Shown: positions 1 through 11,411 of the stretch, piece after piece
How positions within the stretch are numbered: position 1 is the first letter of the stretch
Layout: the number at the start of each line of letters is the position of its first letter
Origin: Neelides folsomi
Taxonomy: Eukaryota > Arthropoda > Collembola > Neelipleona > Neelidae
DNA length: 64,000 nucleotides
Assembly: GCA_034687125.1 (NCBI GenBank)
Contig: JAQGBZ010000274.1
Location: forward strand, 1-64,000
Direction of reading: 5' to 3'
Program-made: the position numbers and the translations under genes
The notes under the pieces: generated by a model
What the model was told of the DNA's origin: nothing
The model's input: only the letters and a program-made list of their open reading frames with translations
The model's database searches: none

Positions 1-121
1 GATGTAAATCTCAACTTTGTAAGACAGGAATGGACTTAATTATTGGAAAAATTAAACATGGGCTATCGCTGTGAAAGTGAGTGTATATTATGTAAACCAT
101 AAAAATGCTTATTTGATGTAC

Positions 122-1975
122 CTGAAGTCTAAACACGACATCACGGCATTGAATTAATTCCAGACATAATTGTTGATCTTGTTCGTTAAGCTTTCTGCAA
201 GGTCTTGGGCTGTTCATTGGTCCACATTGGCAGCTGAGTTCAGCACAATTGGGCAAAGACCCACAGTCACATTCTTCGTTTCCTTCAACAATCCCATTTC
301 CGCAGTATCCTTCATCCTTGGGCTTCTTCTCCATCTTGAAACAATCCCTTACAGTCAGTCGCTTCAAACAAGTTGTGTTTTCTCTCATGAGTGAATCACT
401 CGAAAAGTGAAAGTGGTTAAGAGGCAAATTGGCCAAATTGTTGAATTGTCCTTCCAGAAGGAAATCTCCCCAATGGTCCACGTTCAACAGATCAAAAACA
501 GGTTCAATTTCATTTGTATTTTCTTCAATCTCCTTCGGACTCTCTCCATTTGTGGTCGGGTCAAAGTCAATTGAAGAATGGATGAGTCCAGTGGTCAGGA
601 TCCGAATTTGATGGTACAACATCTGAAGTCCTCCCCTTTCCGATCCAAAGGTGTCCATGTATAAATTAGTGAAGGACGTAACCCGTTGAACTTGTGTATC
701 TGAGCAAGCTGTACATCCTCCAGCATCAATCCAACTGTACACTCCGACATTCAGTTTCCCCACAGAGGTGATAATGGAACATTTTGGATCAAGACGATCA
801 TCCGTGGTCCCTTTCATTGTCGAATCATAGCTGTTGCTTAAAAAGTCATATTTAGGCGTAGGGATGGTGAATTGATCAAAGTAGAATTGTTTCGCATCAA
901 CGTTCCGAATCCATTCTGATTTATTTTCAGGCGAAAAAGCGCTAAAGTTGAGGAAAGCGACGCTTAACAATTCAAGCCCAATATTGTCAGAAACTCCATC
1001 TTGGTTAAAATCGGTTGATCGTAAGACCCAATTGGAGATTTCGACGAAGCCTCGAACAGTAGCAATGGTCCATTCCTTCCTCTCTTTGTCAGAAGTGAAG
1101 TTTTTGGTTGAGAGTGTTGAAGTGAAGTCGTAGAGGTCAACGAGATAGCAAACATTCACGTAGTAAAATTCATCAGATTTGTTTGGACTCAAAATACGTT
1201 CCAATTTGGCCTTCATTTTTGTATCAGAATGATAACGGTCGACTTCCTGGTCGTTTGCTTCGGAATCTTTGGCAGTTAAATCGTCCCATCCACGTTTCAC
1301 ACGGTTCTTATTCTCTTCAGGGAATGAGTCAATTTCTTCACAAGTGACAATGGAATTGACTTGTTTCTTCAAGTGATCCAAATTTCCAACTTGCCCTTTT
1401 CCCATTTTAATCCGACGCTGCAAGAATTTGAGATATTGAAATTCTGATAATTCGACTTTGGATTCGGGAAGGAGTTTTCTTAGGGTTGATTCAGCATTTT
1501 CATAAGACAGGTCAAATTGTTCAGAAATGCAGCCGTAGGTTGTCGTTGTTATTTGGAGTGGATCTTCAAACCAAACTGAACCGTAAAAATTCCCATCCAC
1601 AATTTTCCCAACCACTTTGGACTTTTCAACATCCGCGACGAAGCCAGTGATGATTTTTGCCACTTCTTCTGACAAATCGTGAAATACTTTGTTGCTCTTT
1701 TTTGCAATGTCTCCTTCTTTGTCGAGGTTGAAGTCAGAGAGGCAGAGGGGAATCGGATGAGTGAAGAGGGGCGTATGGAGAAAGAACTTGTGACAGAAAT
1801 TGGCCTGATCATCTGCAGAAGGTCCAGTTTTCGGATTGTGGAAAAGGAGAGGGTCGAGCTTTGTATTTGTCAAGATGAAGTCCGGGTGTTTTTCCCAATC
1901 CAGCAAACTTAGACGTCCATTCACATCTAGGAGTTGACCGAAGAGAAAGAAGACGTAAGGAAAATATGAAATCAT
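122..1975 (-). CDS. ADAM-like protein without protease motif (partial, 3' end outside window)
   Basis: One long exon codes 618 residues from the ATG at 1975. It ends in phase 0 at a GT donor (121-120), and the gene continues past the left edge. Residues 1-20 look like a signal peptide. A prodomain-like region ends in a furin-type site, RVKR, at about 225-228. Residues about 230-545 lie where an ADAM10/17-type metalloprotease domain belongs, but there is no HExxHxxGxxH zinc motif anywhere. A disintegrin-type segment follows from about 558, with CGNG, GNEECDCG and several further cysteines. In the ADAM family this order is prodomain, protease, disintegrin. I infer a catalytically dead, ADAM-derived surface or secreted protein. 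The downstream disintegrin part, any membrane segment and the tail are not visible. Identity to ADAM10 or ADAM17 specifically is not established. Confidence 0.75.
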
Positions 1976-2237
1976 TTTTCACCGATCGACTTTGGCAATG
2001 AAAAAAGGGGGAATATTGTAAAGTAAAAAGTTTTATTTTCGTTATTATTTGAATTATTGCCATGATAAAAAAAGTCATCATGGTTAAATATAAAAATTTA
2101 ACATTATCAATAGGCAATTTCATTAATTCAAATAATGCATTTAATATTGAGTTTACTTTAATATTATAAAATAGTAAGTTAAAATTATGAGTAATTAAAT
2201 AAAGTGTACGAACTCTTACGTAAGTGTAAAGTCTTTA

Positions 2238-4069
2238 TTATGTGCCGTAAAGAACATTATTAATTTGTTTCCTATATTCACTCTCGTCTTGCTGAACTGG
2301 TTTCTTCATAATTTCCTTTATGAAAATTTGATTCTCTTCATTTTTCTCAACAAGATTTCGGATAGTGAAAATAGTATTTTGAATTATTGTCGGATTATTC
2401 GCATCGAGTCTGCACGATGAGAATAAAAGCGGAATTCCATCGGAGGCTCGTAACTAATTCAAACAAATGAAACGAATGGAAAAATTATAAATTACTCAGG
2501 CCAAATATCAATCTTGAAATCTACTCTACAATGCTATTATTACCAGATCTTGTTGTTCTTTCATTTGATAAACGAGATTTCCAATGAACCTAATTAAATT
2601 GGATTTGAACTCGATTCCAAGAGATTTTTCATTTCTTTCGGAATTTCGCAAAACCGCTTCAAAGTCTGACAGTTTTTCTTTTAATTTAAATGGAGAATTT
2701 TCAGTTAAACTTGCATCATGGAGAAACTTCAATAGATCTAATGTTAAAATCAACAATTAGCACTCAAATTGTCATTGAGTTATTTGTTAATGAATTATTA
2801 ATGAAAATTACACAAAGTTGAAACTAAAAGAGCAGGATTAGATTGAATCTCAGAATTTGGATTGATTGCGATAAACTGCATCAGGAGTTTGAGAATTTGC
2901 AATGTTTCCCTCAATTTATGTTCGTCGACTTCAATAGGGTCGAATTTGAGAATTAAATCAGCATTAGCTTGATATTTTTGAACCAAGTATTGTATTGTCT
3001 AAAAATTATAAAAAAAACTCTATTAGTGTGAAATATTCCGATAGATTGGTAATAGTAGTTTTTTAATAATATAATAGTATTATAAAGATAGATTATTTCA
3101 ATTAGGAAATGGGCAATTCACCTCCGAATTGAATCTTATAATTTCAGCTGCATCAAGAATTTCCAAAACTTTAATTTTGGTTTCACCATCGAGGTCTTCA
3201 TAGATAATTTTAAAATCATTCGAAACTGTAAGTTCTTCGACAATGAGTAAACTATTTATAAAATAATTAAAAATGCTTTAACTATTATTATTATTTATAA
3301 TAATTTAACAGATTAGACAATTCCTTTCATTACCAATATTCATTATCAAGTTTGTCACAAACTGTCTGTATTCCAGAAACAAAATTTTTCATCTTTGATG
3401 GGAACATTTTCAAAACAGTGAGTGTAACGTGTGATGCATACTTTGAGGTCAAATTATCAGATGAAGAAACTAACGCTTCCCTATACAATGGAAATCACAT
3501 TTTAATTAACTTTGACACCATATTATGTAATATTATATTCGTTATTCAACTTACAAAATTGACATGTCGTGTTTAATAGAATCGATGAATATTTTACAAG
3601 TTTCTTCATTTCCTTGAATAAAATTTCCAAAAAATTGGAGAGCGAGTCGTAAAATGGATATATCCCTATCTGTTTCAACCAAATACTTGACAATGAGACT
3701 AGGGCACGTAGTTGATTTAATTATATTTTGGTTTCTTGTTGATCCTGCACAAGAGTTCCTTAAAAATCTCAAGACTTCTTTAGTAATTTCTTTGTCATAT
3801 TTTTCAATAATTAAATGCATTTCATTGAAATGTTCAATTTCGATTGCATCTCTGAAAGAAATAACCCAATACAAAAACATTAGCATGCGTTTTGTTAAAA
3901 ACCATCCAGAAGGAAAATATGATATTAATTTGTTCATAATATTTATTGTTAATATATTGAAATATCGAAAGTATAGATAAAAATATAACCTCTTCTTTTC
4001 ACAAAGTGCTTCTTTTGCCAAATACTGAATTTTCATTACAATTTCATCTTCTTCGTTTTCGGTCCGCAT
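2238..4069 (-). CDS. ATXN10: Ataxin-10 homologue (armadillo-type)
   Basis: Seven exons, read from right to left: 3990-4069, 3555-3851, 3334-3480, 3122-3251, 2812-2998, 2544-2737, 2238-2453. All have GT-AG introns and join in frame to give 416 residues (human about 475). The C-terminal part is the clearest match: the segment SNLIRFIGNLVYQ, then DGIPLLFSSC and NNPTIIQNTIFTIRNL, corresponds to the conserved ataxin-10 C-terminus. An N-terminal stretch LRFLRNSCAGSTRNQ matches the first conserved block. Ataxin-10 is a cytoplasmic helical-repeat protein linked to neuronal survival and cytokinesis. The gene lies head to head with PSMA5. An AATAAA at 2239-2234 overlaps the stop codon, so the 3' UTR may be extremely short. 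Confidence 0.9.
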
Positions 4070-5375
<1,306 letters not shown>

Positions 5376-5406
5376 GAATCTTATTACAAATTTCCAACTT
5401 AACTTT

Positions 5407-5412
5407 AATAAA
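5407..5412 (+). terminator. Poly(A) signal of PSMA5
   Basis: An AATAAA hexamer sits 32 bases after the stop codon of PSMA5. Confidence 0.6.
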
Positions 5413-5910
5413 CATTTTCTTTATTAAACTCTCGTTAGAAAGTTTTCAAATTGCATTTTACTTTTATTTTTGAATAACTTTCATTGCATATCACATTAAT
5501 AATATAAAAAACTGATCTAAAAGTACTACCATAAACCCTTGACCCTTAATATACCCTAAGCATCCTCATTTAAATTAATATAAAATTCTAATTCTAATTC
5601 ATAAAGTTAAAATTCATATTGAGACTTGAGGTTACCAATTTGATAAGTTCTGCGAAATTGAGTATGGTATGCCGGGAATAAAATTCTCTTCTCACTTCTC
5701 ATTTTCGTTTCGTTTCTTCACTTCGTTTGTTCCTCACTCGCACACTTTTCTGAGAAAAGTTTTCTCTTCGACCTCTCCAATTCTTACCAGATTCCTAATT
5801 TCTTAACTAATTCTAACTTTGACATTGCGAGAATTAAAGAGATAGAACTGATTTATTTATAGTATATTTGCATAGTTAGGGTCAATTGTTAGCTAATCAG
5901 ACTAATCACA
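5413..5910. other. Intergenic, PSMA5 to pseudokinase gene
   Basis: AT-rich. It must hold the promoter and 5' UTR of the following gene. A pyrimidine-rich stretch lies near 5690-5790. No coding signal seen. Confidence 0.6.
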
Positions 5911-8900
5911 ATGATGTCATTAAATAAGGCTGAGCAAAAGTTTGCTGACATTGATGATTTCATGAATATCGAACCTTTGGGAGAAGGAGGTTTTGGTCGA
6001 GTGATTAAAGGTGATCAAATATTACATTAATTACCTAACCCAACCATTTAATGATAATGCAATTTCAATACTTACAGGAATTGATTTTAATTAACTTTTC
6101 GAACAATGGGATTTAATTTTATATAAAGCATTTTTATAATATTATTTATTTTGATGTGAATTAAGGTGCTAAGAAGAAAGGCCTTCAGGAGAAAGTTGTG
6201 ATTCGGGCCATTCCGATACCTAAAAAATTACCTGCTGATATGAAGATTGCCTTCGATTTTATGCTCAAATGCAATCATCCAAACTTTGTTTGGCTTCTCG
6301 GAACATTCGCCGAAAATTTCAGTGAGTTAGGATTGATTACATAAATTGCAAATGAGTTAAAATATCATTATTGTCTTTTGAGCATTTAAAAAGTAATTTA
6401 TTGTTATTAGATGCCACTTTTGATACACGTTTCCTGGTCTTTCAATACATGGAGAATGGAAGTCTTTATAACTTCGTGAAGGAAAATAAAGTTGATAAGG
6501 TACGTCTGAACTCGACGAGATAAAGAATAAACAGGAAATGGCGGTTATCGTTAATTGAATTGTTATAAAAAATTTACTTTTGTTTTAGCGATTCGTTGCA
6601 AAAATGGCTTTTGACGTCTGTAACGGGATGGAGTACTTACACAAGGGAAATCACTTGCACAAGAACCTTTGTGCGAAAAGTATTTTTGTAGATACAGGAG
6701 CAATCGTCAAAATTTCTGATTATTTGCTCAATGAGTTAATTAATCCTGTTGCGGGAGATGACTATTTCTTCAATGTAATTTATAAGCCATTTGTATAGTT
6801 TTTTATACATTCACTTTCTACTTTATTTTTAATTATATTAATGATTTTTAATGATTTAATTACAGGAGAAATACCCAGATGTTCCTCCACTTCGAGTCAG
6901 ATGGCTTCCTCCAGAATGTTTGCCGAATCGCACGCGAGCATCCCCAGAATGGAGTCGATCATCGGACGTTTGGTCATTCGGCGTTCTTTTATGGGAAACT
7001 TTGGCAAATGGGAGAGTTCCATACGGTGCTCATCCAATTCCAGTAAATTATTATTTTAAAATGTCGAATAAAATATTAAATATTAGAATATACTTAAAAA
7101 TTTTAACTATGAAACTCAATTTAATAATAAACCATTTTAAAGGAGGTTTTATTAACATTAATTTTTCTATTATGATAGAAAGTGATGAATCTATTGTTCC
7201 AAGGAGGAAATCCTTTGAAGGAATTAAAGCCCCAGAATGCACCAAAAGAATTCATTGAAACCATTGCGAGAATTTTTGTGTCTCATCCGAAACAACGCCC
7301 TCAGTTCACAGAGCTCAAAGAAAGTTTTGAAAAGTTATTCGCCAAGTTCATTGGAGACAAAAAAGGATCAATCATGACTTTCCCATCTAGTGCACAAAAA
7401 GGTCAAATATTAACTAATGATCCTAAAAAATCGGAAATTGATTTCCCAAGTTTACCAACAGTTGTTCCTGGAGCTTCTTACGCCTCCCAAGTGAAGGCTG
7501 GGAATCAAAAGGCTGAAGCACTTAAAGTTGCAAATACTAAACAACAAGCTCAAAGTCCCGTTCCTCCGTTTGCAACCAACACGGAATATTATTCACAAAA
7601 GCCTGGAGACATCAGCGTAAAACCACCACCTTTGATGAGTGTAGGAGTGAACGGAAGTTATGCAACGACTCCCAATGAGAATCCTCAAAGGTCATTCACT
7701 CCAACCCCAACTCCTTTGATGCATCCGAGCAACATCCAAGTTCAAAATATTAACCTCAACATCCCATCCAATTTGATGATGGGTTCGAATTTGAAAAATG
7801 GGGTTTCTGAAGAGAACATTCACGGGCTCGTTGGGTCCCAGACTTCTCAGGTGAACAATGGGGATCAAATGCAACGGATCCTTCAACAGCAGCTTCAACA
7901 ACAAATGCACCAACAACAGCAACAGCTTCACTATCAGCAGCAACAATATCTTCAGCAACAACATATGTATATGCAAGCACAGCTTCAGCTGCGCCTTCAA
8001 GCTCAAGCACAAGCTCAGGCCCAGCAAGAATATTCTAATGCGAGAAAACAGACTTCTCCATTGATGCCCGATCCGATGATGTTCTCGGGGTTAAATTCAA
8101 TTGGAGGTCAAATGTACGGGAGTCAAACTTATCGTCCTTATGGATATGATCCTTCAATGCCAATGACGAATGGTTATTCAAATTCTTATGGCTTATCAAC
8201 TACTGAAAGAGAAAAATATCTTGAGAGCAAAATTCAGTGCTTGGAAATGCGGATTTTGAGACTTGAAAAGGAATACGATCGAAGAAACAAGGAGGAATTG
8301 GGAGAAATGAAGTCGATGCAAACCAATATGAATTTTATAAATATTGGTAATGGTGATGAACGTTATCAGAATCAGATGTTTTTCCCAATTCAACAGATTC
8401 CAAGCCCGGTTGATATGAAGGAAATGGAAACAGTTTCGAGTTCTGTTCTGCCTCCTCCTGGTTTTGGACAGGGCCCGACCGGCCCGAAGGAAGATACATT
8501 CGAACATGTTCTCAAAACAATTTGCTTAAAGGGACAAGAGAGACTTGATTCTGTCGAGAAGGAGAAAGTGAACAACAACAATCTTGATTCTTTTCCATTT
8601 CTTCCTCCAAGAATGGACCGTTTTCAAGCACTTCAAGAAGCAACTGCTTGGAACGATATGGACCTGAAATCAGAATGTAAATCTGACTCCCCTACGCTGT
8701 CTGACACTGCTGTGCCGTTGCCAGTTACTGTCCCAAAAAAGAAGAAGAGCAAAGACAAGAAAAAAAGCTCTGAAGAACCTGTGATTCCTGTACCAGAAAT
8801 GAAGCCGTTTGAAATGCCGAAGGAAATTCCAAGACAAATGCCATTGAAGAACATTGCTCTTTCTTCCATTCCTTGTTTTCCACAGCAGAATCCATTGAAG

Positions 8901-9080
8901 ATATTCAAGACTGAAGAGGTCAAGAGACAAGAGCTGAAAAACATTGTGCCGGTTCCTGAGCCCAAGAAAGAAGAAAAAGCTCAAGTTAAAGAAGTTCCCA
9001 AAGTGAACAATGACATCGTCACTATTACTGAACAAGTCGACATTGAAGTCAACTTAGAAGAAATGGTCTGGAATGACTGA
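5911..9080 (+). CDS. Tyrosine-kinase-like pseudokinase with Q-rich tail
   Basis: Six exons (5911-6010, 6166-6321, 6411-6499, 6589-6774, 6866-7042, 7179-9080) give 869 residues. Residues about 18-280 have a protein-kinase fold close to tyrosine kinases: glycine loop GEGGFGRV (24-31), RWLPPE (189-194) and SDVWSFGVLLWE (210-221). Key catalytic residues are changed. The VAIK lysine is Arg47, HRD has become H-K-N (139-141), the AARN asparagine is Ser146, and DFG reads D-Y-L (159-161). I infer a dead kinase acting as scaffold. The tail, in one long exon, has a glutamine-rich block (about 464-521), a short coiled coil (about 576-610), proline-rich parts and a lysine cluster PKKKKSKDKKK. I do not recognise an orthologue. 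Low-complexity tails of this kind are often disordered. Confidence 0.88.
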
Positions 9081-9891
9081 ATCAATTCTTGTCTCTTAAA
9101 ACTAAAAACACATTTAAAACTAAATTTATTTATTTATTTATTACAGATATTTACTTTAAGTTATAAAATTATTTATTTTAGTTCATTCCTATCAAATGGA
9201 TAATATTTTCGAAATTTCCTATTCCACTTGTCAATCTTTTAGTTTAGATCCTTCTTTTAGCTTTATCTATTAAATTTAATCATATTTAATATTATTATCT
9301 AAGCTGCTCTTGAGTTTATTAATTTACTTAAGTATAGAACATTTAAGCTTTTAAAAACATTTCACCTTCCAGTATCTCGATTTCTCAAATGTAAACTGTA
9401 TTTATTAAAAAATAAAACAACGTAATTCGTTCAAAGAATATGATTATCACATTATCACAAATGCCTTATATCGATTATGTTCGAAACAAAGTTTATACCA
9501 AATGAAATAAAAAATTTATATTCTGGTATTGCACATCTGTTTTTAATTTATCCATCACCAAATAATTAAATCAATATGTATGACTATGATATGAGTATGT
9601 CATTATCATTAGCAATTATTACCCTTTACCAGTTATTTGTAGAAAAGTAAACACAATATATTCTTTATTGAGCAATTGCTCATTTATTGATTCTAAATTC
9701 ATAATGCTAATGATCATCAGGTTGATAGACATTCATAATAATATAATTGTGAATTTTTTTAACGTTTTATAAATTATGTATATGGTATATATAATGTATT
9801 ATAAATGAGTTTTACAATCTAGCTGGATATTATGTACAAAATACATAAATGAGAAGGAGATGCAAATATTTGCGAGATGCTTGAGACGAAA
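9081..9891. other. Intergenic between convergent genes
   Basis: Very AT-rich. It contains the 3' UTRs of the pseudokinase gene and of the convergent membrane-protein gene. No other signal seen. Confidence 0.6.
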
Positions 9892-10702
9892 TTAGAACTT
9901 TGGTTGGTCATTAAAATAAGGATTGAACGGTGGATCGCGTTCTTGTTGTTGAGGCATATGAGATTGTTGTGGTAAACCAGGATATGGCGGAGGTAATTCT
10001 GCAATTAGAAGATAAATAGTATTTAAAATATAAATTAACTTTCTTATTGTTATATAGTTGGTTTTTATGTAAATCTTTACCATTCGGCATAGGTTGCGGA
10101 ATATGAGGATACGACTGTGGTGGCGAATAAGGATTCACTAACGGAACTACAGTCACCTAAAATTTAAATTGAGTGGTTCAATTCGTAATTATGTTTTAAA
10201 TCTCCCATGTATAAATCTGTATAATTTTAATAAATAAACTTACAGATTCTTGCACAGGGTAAGGCCTATTTAAATCATGATTCCTTATGGCAATTGCAGG
10301 TTGATTCACTTGGCCTCGAGTAACGTTCACATTTACAGTCGATGCCTGAGTTCCAGCTAAAAAATAAAAATTATCGATGAGAAATTAAATTAAATATTCA
10401 GGGTGTGCAAAATCTTTGCATGATTGTAAATAAATAAAGAGCTAGACTATGAAGGTACTTTGATAGACGAAACCTCTTCGGCGGCTCCGGAACTTAGCGA
10501 GAAGACAAATTGGGCAGCACAGACAGAGAACAAAGGCGACAATGGCAAGAAGAACAATGGCGATGACGACACCCGAGATGATCTGAATGAGTTTGCTACT
10601 CATGTCGTAGTCGTCTTGATGGTTAGAATTCGACCAATTAAACTGATTTTCCTCTGAAGAGGAACTTGTTTTGAACAAATCGTTCCAGTCTCGAGGACTC
10701 AT
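9892..10702 (-). CDS. Small single-pass membrane protein with PPPY motif
   Basis: Four exons, right to left: 10459-10702, 10244-10356, 10081-10156, 9892-9998. They join in frame to 179 residues. There is no cleavable signal peptide. A short acidic, Ser/Asn-rich N-terminus (1-37) precedes one hydrophobic segment at about 38-60. Then come clustered cysteines (60, 62, 63, 66), which are likely palmitoylation sites, and a basic stop-transfer sequence RSRRR. The rest is Pro/Gln/Asn-rich, with PPPY at 147-150, the type of motif bound by WW domains of Nedd4-like ubiquitin ligases. The overall plan resembles small PY-motif adaptors such as the WBP1, VOPP1 or shisa-like groups, but the cysteine-rich ectodomain of those families is missing. 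Exact family not assigned. Confidence 0.8.
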
Positions 10703-11411
10703 CGTAAGTTAGCTTCAATTGGCGACCAAAAGTTATTTCCAAGTTCCAAGAACTATATTTTGAATAGTTAGTACAAGAAATCAGATTTGGTATAAAGGCA
10801 ATTTAATACATTCACATTATTTTATAGTTTTAATAGCTTGTTAACGTCTTAAATTTCAAAGTTGGTAAAGTTAAAATTATTTTTAGTTATTCAGTTAACA
10901 TATTATAGTAAATAATCTTGTATATTATTAAATATTTCTTACACTTTTCATAACTATTAAATAGGCTTATCAAAATGTAAATTAGAGAAGTGCGTATCAA
11001 TATAATATCGTGTGATAGCTCTTGATCTTTCAATTAAAGATATATTAAACCAGTAGCTTTAAATAGGAGATCTTGTAACACGTATTGGAGTTGTCGAAGG
11101 TTGTTAATATAATAAGTTAAACGTGTTATTTGTTAAATATTTAATATAATTGATTAGAAAGTAAAATGATTCATAACATTTTAATTCACAAGTAGCAGAT
11201 TTTAGAAGACTTCGAAGACTTCTCTTTGTCTCGTATTGGAATAACCATCACCCTATATGCAGGCTAAAGAGAATCTCTTGACTTGAGTTTTAATCATTTT
11301 GGAACAATCTGTTTCCGATTTCACTCTCAAGTTTATCAACATAATAGTTAAAATTTAACTTATTTAACTATTTATGTTGATCTTTATAGTAAGGTAAAAT
11401 ATTCATAGAAA
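10703..11411. other. Divergent intergenic region
   Basis: It separates the starts of the PPPY membrane gene (minus) and UFL1 (plus), so it holds both promoters. AT-rich, with no recognisable coding sequence or repeat. Confidence 0.6.

Noticed and set aside
7692-8027. Open frames antisense to or shifted on the Q-rich tail of the pseudokinase
   Set aside because: Low-complexity products of CAG/CAA-type codons read in other frames; the tail frame is continuous with the kinase domain.
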